Assembly (NCBI GenBank): GCA_016710435.1
Contig: JADJVV010000001.1
Span: 1,138,501 to 1,202,500, forward strand
Direction: 5' to 3'
DNA from: Hyphomicrobiales bacterium
GTDB lineage: Bacteria > Pseudomonadota > Alphaproteobacteria > Rhizobiales > Aestuariivirgaceae
DNA length: 64,000 bases
Shown here: positions 22,543 to 32,216 of the stretch, one piece after another
Layout of the letters: every line of letters starts with the position of its first letter
How positions within the stretch are numbered: the first letter of the stretch is position 1
The notes under the pieces: generated by a model
Database searches by the model: none
Told to the model about the DNA's origin: nothing
What the model saw: only the letters and a program-made list of their open reading frames with translations
Program-made: the position numbers and the translations under genes

Positions 22543-23196
22543 CTAGCGGTTCAGCTGGTCGATCTTCTGCTGCATGGCGGCGAGCTGGTCTTTCAATGAC
22601 TGCAACTCGTCCTTGCTCGGGCCGCTGCTGGCCGCCGGCTTTTCCGCCGGGCGTGACGGTGGCGTGAAGGGATTCTGGAACCCCGTCCCCATTCCCGGCA
22701 TCGCGGCGCCGAACGGCGTGAACATCTTGAGCGAGTCCTGGAACAGCTGCATGTTGCGCTTGGCCGCGTCTTCCATCGTCTTGAAGGTGTCACCGCCAAA
22801 GCTGTCCATCATCTGCTTGCGGACCTTGTCCTGTTCCTTCATCAGGTTGCCGAGCGAGAATTCGAGGTAGCCGGGCACCATGCCCTGCATGGAATCGCCG
22901 TAGAAGCGGATGAGCTGGCGCAGGAAGTTGATGGGAAGCAGATTGTTATCGCCCTTGTTCTCTTCCTCGAAGATGATCTGGGTGAGCACGGTGCGGGTGA
23001 TGTCCTCGCCGGACTTTGCATCATAGACGATGAAGTCCGAACCGTCCTTCACCATCCGCGCCAGGTCCTCCAGAGTCACGTAGGTCGACGTCGCCGTGTT
23101 GTAGAGGCGGCGGTTGGCGTATTTCTTGATGACGGTGGCGTTGCGGGGCTGTTCGGACTTGGACTGGTTGGCGGAGGTCGGGTTTTCGTCGGTCAC
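22543..23196 (-). CDS. phaR: polyhydroxyalkanoate synthesis repressor PhaR
   Basis: DNA-binding PHB-responsive repressor, 217 residues from a GTG at 23196 with GGAGAC upstream. The PHB/PHA DNA-binding domain is VIKKYANRRLYNTATSTYVTLEDLARMVKDG (about 20-50), followed by the accumulation-regulator repeat TRTVLTQIIFEEENKG and FLRQLIRFYGDSMQGMVPGYLE. The C terminus has a Pro-rich linker and a short coiled coil (KDQLAAMQQKIDQL). In studied bacteria PhaR represses phasin genes and itself until PHB appears. It is divergent from phaA. Confidence 0.93.
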   Translation of the reverse strand: MTDENPTSANQSKSEQPRNATVIKKYANRRLYNTATSTYVTLEDLARMVKDGSDFIVYDAKSGEDITRTVLTQIIFEEENKGDNNLLPINFLRQLIRFYGDSMQGMVPGYLEFSLGNLMKEQDKVRKQMMDSFGGDTFKTMEDAAKRNMQLFQDSLKMFTPFGAAMPGMGTGFQNPFTPPSRPAEKPAASSGPSKDELQSLKDQLAAMQQKIDQLNR

Positions 23197-23261
23197 GGGG
23201 GCTCGTCTCCAGAACGCAATTTCCCGGCCCGGAAGGGCCGTGCACTGCGAAAAATCTGCTC

Positions 23262-23288
23262 TTTGCACCGCACATTTGCAAGTGCAAA
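23262..23288. promoter_or_regulatory. candidate PhaR operator in the phaR-phaA intergenic region
   Basis: TTTGCA and TGCAAA bound a cluster of TGC/GCA elements with an internal TTGCAAGTGCAA in the 186-base gap between divergent phaR and phaA. Described PhaR sites are TGC-rich inverted repeats, so this is a plausible autoregulatory operator. The assignment rests on location and motif only. Confidence 0.4.
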
Positions 23289-23382
23289 AAACTTCGGCTT
23301 ACGTATACAAGTCCTATGTCGCATTGCGGCAATTCCCTTGCCGTGGTCATGTGCCTAACCGGTCTATCCCCAGGAGTTTTCC

Positions 23383-24555
23383 ATGTCTGACGTCGTCATC
23401 GTCTCCGCCGCCCGCACGCCCATCGGCTCCTTCAACGGGGCGCTTGCCTCGCTCACCGGCGCACAATTGGGCACCATCGCCCTCAAGTCCGCCATGGAGC
23501 GCGCCAGCATTGCCCCTGACGACGTGAACGAGGTGATCCTGGGTCAGGTCCTCACCGCCGCGCAGGGCCAGAACCCCGCCCGCCAGGCCGCCATCCACGC
23601 GGGCATTCCCAACAGTGCCACCGCCTGGGGCCTGAACCAGGTGTGCGGCTCGGGCCTCCGGGCTGTGGCCCTGGCCGCCCAGCAGATCGCCGATGGTTCC
23701 GCCAAAATCGTCGCGGCAGGTGGCCAGGAGAGCATGTCGAAGTCCGCTCACGCCGCGCATCTCCGCGATGGCGTGAAGATGGGCGACTGGAACCTCGTCG
23801 ACACCATGATCAGGGACGGCCTGTGGGATGCCTTCAACGGCTACCACATGGGGACGACCGCCGAGAACGTGGCCCGGCAATGGCAGATCACCCGCGAGGA
23901 CCAGGACGCCTTCGCCGTCGCCTCGCAGAACAAGGCGGAAGCAGCGCAGGCCGCAGGCAAGTTCAAGGACGAGATCACGCCTGTCACCATCTCGGGCCGC
24001 AAGGGCGACGTGGTGGTGGATGCCGACGAATACATCAAGAAGGGCGTGACGCTGGATTCGGTGACGAAGCTCCGCCCCGCCTTCGCCAAGGATGGCACGG
24101 TGACGGCCGCCAATGCCTCCGGCATCAATGATGGTGCGGCAGTGCTCATGCTCATGTCGGCGGCGGAGGCGGCCAAGCGCGGTCTGACCCCCCTCGCCCG
24201 CATCGCCTCGTCTGCCACCGCGGGCGTCGATCCTGCCCTCATGGGATCGGGTCCCATTCCTGCTTCGAAGCTCGCCCTGCAGAGGGCGGGCTGGAAGGCT
24301 GCCGATCTCGATCTCGTGGAAGCCAACGAAGCCTTCGCCGCCCAGGCCTGCGCCGTGAACAAGGAGATGGGCTGGGACACCGCCAAGGTGAACGTCAACG
24401 GCGGCGCCATCGCGCTCGGTCATCCGATCGGTGCCTCTGGCGCGCGTGTCCTCATCACCCTTCTCCACGAGATGAAGCGCCGCAACGCCAAGAAGGGCCT
24501 GACCACGCTCTGCATCGGCGGTGGTATGGGAATCGCCATGTGCGTCGAGCGCTGA
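23383..24555 (+). CDS. phaA: acetyl-CoA acetyltransferase (beta-ketothiolase)
   Basis: Condenses two acetyl-CoA to acetoacetyl-CoA, the first step of PHB synthesis and entry to the ethylmalonyl-CoA pathway. 390 residues, typical. The nucleophilic Cys is in [11 protein letters not shown] (about residue 88), the catalytic His in [19 protein letters not shown] and the second Cys in [12 protein letters not shown]. An AGGAG precedes the ATG at 23383. It is separated from phaB by a membrane-protein gene. Confidence 0.96.
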   Translation: MSDVVIVSAARTPIGSFNGALASLTGAQLGTIALKSAMERASIAPDDVNEVILGQVLTAAQGQNPARQAAIHAGIPNSATAWGLNQVCGSGLRAVALAAQQIADGSAKIVAAGGQESMSKSAHAAHLRDGVKMGDWNLVDTMIRDGLWDAFNGYHMGTTAENVARQWQITREDQDAFAVASQNKAEAAQAAGKFKDEITPVTISGRKGDVVVDADEYIKKGVTLDSVTKLRPAFAKDGTVTAANASGINDGAAVLMLMSAAEAAKRGLTPLARIASSATAGVDPALMGSGPIPASKLALQRAGWKAADLDLVEANEAFAAQACAVNKEMGWDTAKVNVNGGAIALGHPIGASGARVLITLLHEMKRRNAKKGLTTLCIGGGMGIAMCVER

Positions 24556-24579
24556 GGCGCGGGACCTGTTGAAACGGGC

Positions 24580-24602
24580 CGGGGCGCAGCACATGCGCCC
24601 CG
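24580..24602 (+). terminator. GC-rich stem-loop after phaA
   Basis: CGGGGCGCA and TGCGCCCCG form a perfect 9-bp stem with a 5-base loop, 25 bases beyond the phaA stop. No U-run follows, so it may be a processing or stability hairpin that lowers read-through towards phaB. Confidence 0.4.
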
Positions 24603-24669
24603 TCACGCCTGCACCCGGACTTGCGATGGCAGCACAGCTGTCTAGAATGCAGCCGGGGAGACATCATAC

Positions 24670-25725
24670 ATGAACGACCGCGATCTCGTCGCCATTCGCC
24701 AGGCCGGGTTGATCGACCAGAAACAGTTCGACGCCATCGCGGCATTTTTGCACCATCAGCCTGCTGCGGTGCAAGCACCGCGTTTCGATCTCACCCATCT
24801 CCTCTGGTATGCCGGTGCCTTGATCGTCATCGCGGCGATGGGCATCTTCACCAATGAGGCCTTCAACCGCATGGGCGGCATGGCCCTCATGCTCTGCGGC
24901 ATCGCTTATGCCCTCGCCTTCGCCATCGCGGGACATGTCCTGTGGAACAGGCCGGGGCTGCGCACGCCCGGCGGCCTGCTGATCGCCGTCGCCGTGGCCA
25001 TGGTGCCGCTCATCGTCTACGGCCTGCAGGACTGGCTGCAGCTCTGGGACTACGCCCAGGGCAATCCGGGAGACTACAACGACTTCTATCCCTATGTGAA
25101 CGGCAGCTGGCTCTACATGGAACTGGCGACGGTGCTCGTGGGCATCATGGCCGTGGCCCGCTACCGCTTTCCCTTCATCCTGATGATGGCTGCCGTGGCG
25201 CTGTGGTTCATGTCCATGGACCTCGCCCTGTGGTTCACCCGTTCACCGCTCGCCTATGGCGATTTCGACACGCGCCGCGCGGTCTCGATGTGGTTCGGCC
25301 TCGCCCTGATGCTGGCCGCCTGGATCGCCGATCTCCGCCGCAAGGACGGCCCGGACATGACCTTCTGGATTCACATCGCCGCCGCTGCGGCCTTCTGGGG
25401 CGGACTGAGTCTTCATGACGGCGGCACGCAACTCGACAAATTCCTCTACTGCCTCGTCAATGTTGCACTCCTCGCCTACAGCCTCTTCATCGACCGGCGC
25501 ATCTACGCCGTGTTTGGCGCGCTCGGCATCGCCGGTTATCTGGGCTACCTCGCATCTGATGTGTTCCAGGACACGATCATCTTTTCCTTTGCCCTCTCGG
25601 CCATCGGCATTGCAGTGATTGCGGTGGGGCTTTTCACCCACAAGAATCGCCCGCGCCTGAAAGCCTGGTTCGACAGCGCCCTTCCCTCCGGCCTGCGGAG
25701 CCTGAGGCCGCGTCCCGCTCCCTAA
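24670..25725 (+). CDS. DUF2157-like multi-span membrane protein
   Basis: 351 residues. A soluble N-terminal helix pair (MNDRDLVAIRQAGLIDQKQFDAIAAFL) precedes about ten hydrophobic segments, starting near residue 45 and ending near 325, with a basic C-terminal tail. The organisation fits the DUF2157 group of unknown function; I do not recognise catalytic motifs. GGGGAG upstream of the ATG at 24670 supports the start. Its place between phaA and phaB on the same strand is unusual and could indicate co-expression with PHB metabolism, but may be chance. Confidence 0.6.
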   Translation: MNDRDLVAIRQAGLIDQKQFDAIAAFLHHQPAAVQAPRFDLTHLLWYAGALIVIAAMGIFTNEAFNRMGGMALMLCGIAYALAFAIAGHVLWNRPGLRTPGGLLIAVAVAMVPLIVYGLQDWLQLWDYAQGNPGDYNDFYPYVNGSWLYMELATVLVGIMAVARYRFPFILMMAAVALWFMSMDLALWFTRSPLAYGDFDTRRAVSMWFGLALMLAAWIADLRRKDGPDMTFWIHIAAAAAFWGGLSLHDGGTQLDKFLYCLVNVALLAYSLFIDRRIYAVFGALGIAGYLGYLASDVFQDTIIFSFALSAIGIAVIAVGLFTHKNRPRLKAWFDSALPSGLRSLRPRPAP

Positions 25726-25783
25726 GTGGGATTGTCTGCCACCCGTTCCGTGGCTAGTCTTTCGCCACAACAGGAGGAACGAC

Positions 25784-26509
<726 letters not shown>

Positions 26510-26526
26510 GGCGCTAAAGCGCGGCC

Positions 26527-27123
26527 ATGAAACTCGTTGCCAACGCGCTCGCCTGCGAACGGAACGGGCGCGTTGTCTTTTCCGGCCTGTCCTTCGCGGT
26601 GGCTGCGGGACAATATGCCGAACTGCGCGGCCCCAACGGCTCCGGCAAGTCATCGCTGCTGCGCCTCCTCGCAGGGCTGGTGCCGGCTGCTGCGGGAGCG
26701 GTTGCCGCCGAACCCGCAGACGGGAAGACCCTGCCGCAGTTCTGCCACTACGTCGGTCACCACGATGCCCTGAAGAATGCCATGACGGTGCGCGAGAACA
26801 TCGCCTTCTGGTCCTGCATGCTCGGCGGCAAGGGCGATGGCGACTGCCTTGCGGCTTTCAAGATGCAGCGCCTCGCGGATGATCCGGTACAACTCCTCTC
26901 TGCAGGCCAGCGCCGCCGCCTGTCTCTCTCCCGCCTCCTTGCCGCTCCCCGCCCCATCTGGCTGCTGGATGAACCGATGACGGCACTCGACGTCGAGTCA
27001 CAGAAGACACTCGCAGGCATCGTTGATCGGCATCTTGCGGAAGGCGGCATCGCCCTTGCGGCGATCCACGGCGAGGGACTGCGCAAGCCCGATCACGTCA
27101 TCACCCTGAAGGGTGCCGCATGA
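26527..27123 (+). CDS. ccmA: cytochrome c maturation ABC transporter ATPase CcmA
   Basis: ATPase of the CcmABCD complex that releases holo-CcmE with heme in system I cytochrome c maturation. 198 residues, short as usual for CcmA. Walker A GPNGSGKSSLLRLL (about 37-50), the signature LLSAGQRRRLSLSRLLAA, and Walker B IWLLDEPMTAL. It overlaps ccmB by four bases (ATGA). Confidence 0.94.
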   Translation: MKLVANALACERNGRVVFSGLSFAVAAGQYAELRGPNGSGKSSLLRLLAGLVPAAAGAVAAEPADGKTLPQFCHYVGHHDALKNAMTVRENIAFWSCMLGGKGDGDCLAAFKMQRLADDPVQLLSAGQRRRLSLSRLLAAPRPIWLLDEPMTALDVESQKTLAGIVDRHLAEGGIALAAIHGEGLRKPDHVITLKGAA

Positions 27124-27785
27124 CGGGCTTTTTCACCCTGCTCCGCCGCGACCTCCTGCTCATGTTCAGGCAGGGCGGCAGCCTCGGCGCGGCGTTGTCC
27201 TTCATGCTGGCTTTCGTGGTGATGATCCCGCTGGCGATCGGCCCCGACCAGGTGACGCTCGGGCGTCTCGCACCCGGCCTCATGTGGCTGGCCCTGCTGC
27301 TCGCCGTGCTGCTGACGACCGAGCGCATGTTCCAGCAAGACCATGAGGACGGCTCGCTCGATCTTCTCGCAACGGGTGAACTTCCGCTGGAACTCACCTG
27401 CCTGGCCAAGGCCTTGGCGCACTGGCTCTCGGTCAGCCTGCCGCTCGCCGTGCTGGCGGCTCCCGTCGGCATTCTTCTCAATTTGCAGACGGGGCGCATC
27501 CTGCCGGTCATGCTGGCCATGGTGACGGGTTCCTTCGCGCTCTCGCTGCTCGCCTCCGTGGCGGGTGCGGTGACGGCCGGATTGCGCCGTGGCGGCCTTG
27601 TGGTGCCCCTTCTCGTGCTGCCGCTCTACGTGCCCGTGCTGATTTTCGGCATTGCCGCCTCGACGGGCGATCTCGGACCCTCGGGCAGTACGCCGTCCCT
27701 CCTCGTTCTCGTGGCCATTGCGCTGGTGGCGCTGGTCATCCAGCCCTGGGCCGCGGCTGCGGCGCTGAGGGCCTATTTTCGCTAG
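27120..27785 (+). CDS. ccmB: heme exporter protein CcmB
   Basis: Integral membrane partner of CcmA, 221 residues, with about six hydrophobic helices. Conserved family features include the N-terminal LLRRDLLLMFRQGGSLG and the FQQDHEDGSLDLLATGELPLEL loop. It lies in a tight ccmABCDG order; ccmE, ccmF and ccmH are not in the window. Confidence 0.94.
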   Translation: MTGFFTLLRRDLLLMFRQGGSLGAALSFMLAFVVMIPLAIGPDQVTLGRLAPGLMWLALLLAVLLTTERMFQQDHEDGSLDLLATGELPLELTCLAKALAHWLSVSLPLAVLAAPVGILLNLQTGRILPVMLAMVTGSFALSLLASVAGAVTAGLRRGGLVVPLLVLPLYVPVLIFGIAASTGDLGPSGSTPSLLVLVAIALVALVIQPWAAAAALRAYFR

Positions 27786-27808
27786 ACCCAAGGCGCTAAA
27801 GAGCCCCC

Positions 27809-28540
27809 ATGCGAACCATCGAATTTCTCGCCAACCCCAATGTCTTCATGCGCCTCGCCCGCATCATCATGCCCTGGGCCTGGTGTGCCGCTATCCTGTG
27901 CCTTGCCGCGGGTCTCTATCTCGGGCTGTTCACCAGTCCCGCCGACTACCAGCAAGGTGAGACGGTGCGCATCATGTATGTGCACGTGCCCGCCGCGTGG
28001 ATGGCGCTCTTTGTCTATGTGCTCATGGCCGTGGCCAGCGCCATCGCCCTGATCTTCCGCCACCCGCTCGCCGACTCCGCCGCAAAGGCAGCCGCTCCGC
28101 TGGGTGCGGCCTTCTGCTTCCTCTCGCTGGCCACCGGTTCGATCTGGGGCAAGCCCATGTGGGGTACGTGGTGGGTCTGGGATGCCCGCCTCACCTCCAT
28201 GTTCGTGCTCATGCTGCTCTACCTCGGCTATCTCGCGGTGTGGCGCGCCTTCGAAGACCCACATCGCGCCGCAGGCCTTGCCCGCGTGGTGGCACTGGTC
28301 GGCGTCATCAACATCCCCATCGTCAAGTTCTCGGTCGAATGGTGGAACACGCTGCACCAGCCCGCCAGCGTGGTGAAGATGGGCGGACCCGCCATCGATC
28401 CCGCCATGCTGTGGCCGCTGCTGCTCATGGCGCTGGGCTACACCTTCTTTTTCGTCGCGCTTCACCTCATGGCCATCGCCAATGAAATCACCGCCCGCAA
28501 GATCCGCGCCGCGCGCCTGCGGGCCATCGGAGACCACTGA
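27809..28540 (+). CDS. ccmC: heme exporter / heme-handling protein CcmC
   Basis: Six-helix membrane protein that presents heme to CcmE. 243 residues. The WWD-type periplasmic heme motif appears as WGTWWVWDARLTSMF (about 118-132), and flanking His residues lie in MYVHVPAAWMA and WWNTLHQPAS. The stop overlaps the start of ccmD by one base (TGATG). Confidence 0.95.
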   Translation: MRTIEFLANPNVFMRLARIIMPWAWCAAILCLAAGLYLGLFTSPADYQQGETVRIMYVHVPAAWMALFVYVLMAVASAIALIFRHPLADSAAKAAAPLGAAFCFLSLATGSIWGKPMWGTWWVWDARLTSMFVLMLLYLGYLAVWRAFEDPHRAAGLARVVALVGVINIPIVKFSVEWWNTLHQPASVVKMGGPAIDPAMLWPLLLMALGYTFFFVALHLMAIANEITARKIRAARLRAIGDH

Positions 28541-28686
28541 TGGATACCGCCTCCCCGCATTTCGGCTTCGTGCTCGCGTCCTATCTGCTTTCGGCCGCCG
28601 TGCTGGCTGGCCTTCTGGTGTGGACGCTGTGGCGCAAGCGCAAACTCGAGGCGGAAGCCAAACGCCTCCTCAAGGGCGGAGAGTGA
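28540..28686 (+). CDS. ccmD: heme exporter protein CcmD
   Basis: A 48-residue single-pass membrane protein: MDTASPHFGFVLASYLLS..., one helix (about 10-31) and a basic, Glu-rich cytoplasmic tail ending KRLLKGGE. The HFGFVLASY segment is typical of CcmD. It helps release holo-CcmE from CcmABC. The ATG overlaps ccmC and the stop is 1 base before ccmG. Confidence 0.9.
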   Translation: MDTASPHFGFVLASYLLSAAVLAGLLVWTLWRKRKLEAEAKRLLKGGE

Positions 28687-28687
28687 C

Positions 28688-29254
28688 ATGAACCGCCGCA
28701 CACTCATCGCCCTCCTGCCGGTTCTTCTCTTCGGTGCGCTGGCGCTGCTGTTCTACAGGGGACTGTCGGGAGATCCTTCGACGTTGCCCTCGGCACTCAT
28801 CAACAAGCCCGTGCCTCCCTTCACCCTTCCAGCCGTCGAGGAGCTTGGCGTGCCGGGCCTTGCCGACGCGGAACTGAAGGCCGGCACGGTGACCGTGGTC
28901 AACATCTGGGCCTCCTGGTGCGTACCCTGCCGCGAGGAGCATCCCGTGCTGGTGGAATTGTCCAAGCGCACGGACATCCGCTTGGTCGGCATCAACAACA
29001 AGGATGATCCCGCCAACGCCCGCCGCTTCCTGGGGGCGCTGGGCCAGCCCTTCGCCGCCGTGGGATCGGACCGCGACGGCCGCGTCACCATCGACTGGGG
29101 CGGCTATGGCGTCCCCGAGACCTTTGTGGTCGACGGCAAGGGCATCATCCGCCACAAGCACGTGGGGCCGCTGACGCTGGACGAGATCAAGGGCAGCTTC
29201 GCCGCACAGATCGAGGCCGCCAAGATTGACGCCGCCCAGACACCGGCGCCCTGA
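28688..29254 (+). CDS. ccmG: thiol:disulfide interchange protein CcmG/DsbE
   Basis: Periplasmic membrane-anchored thioredoxin-like protein that reduces apocytochrome c cysteines before heme ligation. 188 residues: an N-terminal anchor (about 6-25), then the thioredoxin fold with WASWCVPCREEHPVL (CxxC, about residues 78-81). The GVPETFVVDGKG segment holds the conserved cis-Pro region. It ends the ccm cluster and converges on the MarR gene. Confidence 0.94.
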   Translation: MNRRTLIALLPVLLFGALALLFYRGLSGDPSTLPSALINKPVPPFTLPAVEELGVPGLADAELKAGTVTVVNIWASWCVPCREEHPVLVELSKRTDIRLVGINNKDDPANARRFLGALGQPFAAVGSDRDGRVTIDWGGYGVPETFVVDGKGIIRHKHVGPLTLDEIKGSFAAQIEAAKIDAAQTPAP

Positions 29255-29290
29255 CGGTCAGCACAGGAAAGAATGAAGGAGATCGGCCGC

Positions 29291-29797
29291 CTACTGCGGG
29301 CGGCGCTTCAGCTTGACGCGGGCCGGAACGGGCTTCTCGACTTCGGCATCATCCAGCCGGTCCATTTCCATGGCCAGCATTGACAGGTTGTCGATCAGCG
29401 ACTTGCGTTCGGCGACCGGGAACAGCGACAGGAGTTTCTTGTCCACGTCTTCCGCACCCGACTGCGCGGCCTTCAGCGACTTCTTGCCGAGCGGCGTCAG
29501 CTTGATGGAATTGGTGCGCGCGTCTTCCTTGGTGCGGCGGCGCTGCACATAGCCCTGCGCCATGAGTCGGGCCACGAGGTCGGCAAGCGTCGACCGGTCG
29601 ATCCCGGTGATCTTCACAAGCTCCGTCTGGCTCTTGCCTTCATGGTGATCGACTGCAGAAAGCACCGTGAACTGACGATGCGTCAGCCCGGACTTGCCAG
29701 CCTGGTCCATGTAGCAGTGCACCGAATATTGCACGGCGCGTTTCAACAGATGAGAGAAAGATCGCGCAAATGTTTTTGCGTCTCTGCTGCCCGACAT
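29291..29797 (-). CDS. MarR-family transcriptional regulator
   Basis: 168 residues from the ATG at 29797. A winged helix-turn-helix is visible: LTHRQFTVLSAVDHHEGKSQTELVKITGIDRSTLADLVARL (about 38-80) with the wing QRRRTKEDARTNSIKLTPLG. A basic C-terminal tail (VPARVKLKRRPQ) follows. MarR proteins are dimeric repressors often controlling adjacent genes or themselves; ligand and target are unknown. Confidence 0.85.
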   Translation of the reverse strand: MSGSRDAKTFARSFSHLLKRAVQYSVHCYMDQAGKSGLTHRQFTVLSAVDHHEGKSQTELVKITGIDRSTLADLVARLMAQGYVQRRRTKEDARTNSIKLTPLGKKSLKAAQSGAEDVDKKLLSLFPVAERKSLIDNLSMLAMEMDRLDDAEVEKPVPARVKLKRRPQ

Positions 29798-29923
29798 CGG
29801 TAACCCTTTATCCCGCCCCAGCCTGCTGTCTTGAAGCCTCCAGCCAGCCCGACTGTGTTGTCTCATGCCTGCGCGGCGGAAGCCGTCACAGAAAATAGAA
29901 TTTCAATCCGGCGCGTTTCCTAG

Positions 29924-29953
29924 CTTTCCGCTCGTCAGCCCGCAAGCGGAAAG
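29924..29953. promoter_or_regulatory. inverted repeat upstream of the MarR gene
   Basis: CTTTCCGC and GCGGAAAG are perfect 8-bp arms separated by 14 bases, 127 bases upstream of the MarR gene start. It may be a regulator site or an RNA hairpin. The remaining part of the gap 29798-30046 shows no gene. Confidence 0.3.
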
Positions 29954-30046
29954 AAGATGAAATTGTACCTTCGCTCGCGATGACATTCGCGCCGATGCAG
30001 CGTGAATTACAAGTCTTGACTCTTGATTGGAAAGGTGTGCAGCCGA

Positions 30047-30622
30047 TCATCCGTCAACGGATGGTTTCTCCGGGGCGGGTGCGGGCTCTTCATGCATGTG
30101 ACGCGCCATGAACGGCGCATTGGCGAGCGCGAACACCAGTGTTAACCCCAATTGCCCGAAAACCTTGAATGTCACCCACTGGTCGGTTGTGAAATTGCGC
30201 CACACGGCTTCGTTGAGAAGCGCAAGAGCGCCGAAGAAAATGCCCCAGCGCAAGCTCAAGGTGCGCCATGCCGAATCGGGAAGCGACAGCGCTTCGCCCA
30301 TCACGTCCTTGATGAAGAAGCGGCCATACGCCACGCCACCCAGCAGCAGCACCGCGAAGATGGCATTCACCAGCGTGAGCTTCACCTTGATGAAGGTTTC
30401 ATCGTGAAGGTAGAGCGTCAGTCCGCCGAAGACGCCAACGAGAATCGCCGTCGCCAGCGGCACCTTCGCCACCTTGCCGGTGGTGACGAACGTATAGAGC
30501 AGCACGGCCAGAATCGTGACCATGAAGATGCCGGTCGCCCAGAAGATGCCGGCTTTCCAGTTGACCAGGAAAAACACCAGCAGCGGGCCGAACTCCAGCA
30601 GCTGCTTCCTGCCCTGTTTCAT
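30047..30622 (-). CDS. yciB: inner membrane septation protein YciB/IspZ
   Basis: Five-helix inner membrane protein of the septation protein A family, 191 residues beginning MKQGRKQLLEFGPLLVFF. GWRTLSLRWGIFF-type and NEAVWRNFTTDQWVTFKVFG segments are family-typical. In E. coli it interacts with cell-envelope and division proteins. It follows ftsY with 16 bases between, the usual alphaproteobacterial order dapF-mtaB-ftsY-yciB. Confidence 0.92.
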   Translation of the reverse strand: MKQGRKQLLEFGPLLVFFLVNWKAGIFWATGIFMVTILAVLLYTFVTTGKVAKVPLATAILVGVFGGLTLYLHDETFIKVKLTLVNAIFAVLLLGGVAYGRFFIKDVMGEALSLPDSAWRTLSLRWGIFFGALALLNEAVWRNFTTDQWVTFKVFGQLGLTLVFALANAPFMARHMHEEPAPAPEKPSVDG

Positions 30623-30638
30623 GATGACATTCCTGTCC

Positions 30639-32216
30639 CTATTTCTCGTTCAGCCCGGCAATGGCGCGGGAGAAGGCGTCTGCCTCGAAGGGCTGCAAGT
30701 CGTCAATCGATTCGCCCACGCCGATCGCATGAATGGGCAGGCGGAAGCGTTCGGCAATGGCGACAAGAATGCCGCCCCGCGCCGTGCCGTCGAGCTTCGT
30801 CATGATCAGGCCCGTGACACCTGCAACCTTGGTGAAGGCGTCGGCCTGCGCCAGGGCATTCTGACCCGTCGTCGCGTCCAGCACCAGCAGCACGGCATGG
30901 GGCGCCGCCGCATCATACTTCTTGATGACGCGCACCACCTTGTCGAGTTCGTCCATCAGGTAGGTCTTGTTGTGCAGGCGCCCTGCCGTGTCGATGAACA
31001 CGATGTCGGTGCCGTCCTCCCTGGCCGCCTTCATGGCATCGAAGGCGAGGCCCGCGGCATCCGAACCGGGCGGGCGTGACACGGTCTCCGCCCCGATGCG
31101 CTTGCCCCACACGGTGAGTTGTTCAATGGCCGCGGCACGGAACGTGTCGCAGGCCGCGAACTTCACCTTGAAACCCTCGCGCGCCGCGATGGCGCCGAGT
31201 TTGCCGATGGTCGTGGTCTTGCCGGATCCGTTCACCCCGACAACGAGGATGACGAAGGGCTTCTCCGCCCCGAAGTTGAACGGCACCTCGACGGGCTTCA
31301 GAACCTTGCTCACCTCCGAGGCGAGAATCTGCTTCACCTCCTCGGGATCAATTTCCTTGTCGTAGCGCCCGTGCGAAACGGCCTTGATGATGCGCTCGGC
31401 CACGGTGACCCCGAGGTCCGCCTGGATCAGCGTGTCTTCCAGGTCCTGCAGCGTGTCGGCATCGAGCTTGCGCTTGGTGAAGATCGCGGTGATCGACCCC
31501 GTCAGCGACTTCGAGGATTTCGACAACCCGCTTTTGAGCCGCGAGAAGAAACCGCTGCGGAGTTCTGGCGGCGCGGGCGGGGAGGGCGGTGACGGAACAG
31601 GCTCCGGCACAGGCGGCAACGGCGGTGGCGGCGGGGTGATGGGTTCCGGCAAGGGCACGGGAATGGGTGCGGGTGCGGGCGGCGGAATTTCGGGCGGCGG
31701 CGGTGGAGTCGGTTGCGGCTCCGGCGACAGGCGCTCGGCACGGGGCGGCGGCGCGGCCCTGGCCTTCGGCTTGGCAGCAGGCGCCGGCGCTGCCACCCGC
31801 TTCTTTGCCACCGGCTTTTCCGGTTCGGCCTTTGCAATGGGTGCCGCCTTTGCAGCAGGGGCCTTGCCCGCCCTGGCCTTGGCGGGCGGTGTCGCAGCCT
31901 TCGCTGGCGTCTTGACGGGAGCAGGCTTCTTGAAGGGCGGCGGCGGCTCCTTCGCCTTTGCGGCGGGCTTCGGTGCACTCTTCGGCAGGGCCGGTGCCTT
32001 CTCGGCCGGTGCCTCGGGAATGACCGGAACGGGAGGCGGTGTCACCACCTCTTCAAGCGCCGGCGTTGCCACATCCTCCGCCACGACATCTGCGGCTACG
32101 GGCGTGTCCCCGGGCGTGTCCTCGGGCGGCGGCAGTGCGGCCTGCTCCACAGGCGCGGGCGCATCTTCGCCACGTCCGGTGATGCGGTTGAAGAGTTTCT
32201 TGAAGAAGCCGCTCAT
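30639..32216 (-). CDS. ftsY: signal recognition particle receptor FtsY
   Basis: SRP receptor GTPase docking ribosome-nascent chain complexes at the membrane. 525 residues from MSGFFKKLFNRI (ATG at 32216, four-base overlap with mtaB). The N-terminal 210 or so residues form an extended Ala/Pro/Lys-rich region instead of the compact acidic A-domain of E. coli. The NG domain has GVNGSGKTTTIGKL (P-loop), DTFRAAAIEQL, DTAGRLHNK and TKLDGTARGG. MSGFFKKLF looks like an amphipathic membrane-targeting helix. Confidence 0.95.
   Translation of the reverse strand: MSGFFKKLFNRITGRGEDAPAPVEQAALPPPEDTPGDTPVAADVVAEDVATPALEEVVTPPPVPVIPEAPAEKAPALPKSAPKPAAKAKEPPPPFKKPAPVKTPAKAATPPAKARAGKAPAAKAAPIAKAEPEKPVAKKRVAAPAPAAKPKARAAPPPRAERLSPEPQPTPPPPPEIPPPAPAPIPVPLPEPITPPPPPLPPVPEPVPSPPSPPAPPELRSGFFSRLKSGLSKSSKSLTGSITAIFTKRKLDADTLQDLEDTLIQADLGVTVAERIIKAVSHGRYDKEIDPEEVKQILASEVSKVLKPVEVPFNFGAEKPFVILVVGVNGSGKTTTIGKLGAIAAREGFKVKFAACDTFRAAAIEQLTVWGKRIGAETVSRPPGSDAAGLAFDAMKAAREDGTDIVFIDTAGRLHNKTYLMDELDKVVRVIKKYDAAAPHAVLLVLDATTGQNALAQADAFTKVAGVTGLIMTKLDGTARGGILVAIAERFRLPIHAIGVGESIDDLQPFEADAFSRAIAGLNEK

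Noticed and set aside
31500..32216. Ala/Pro-rich stretch at the FtsY N terminus as a separate gene or repeat element
   Set aside because: It is in frame with the NG domain and starts with an FtsY-like amphipathic helix; such linkers are usual in alphaproteobacterial FtsY.
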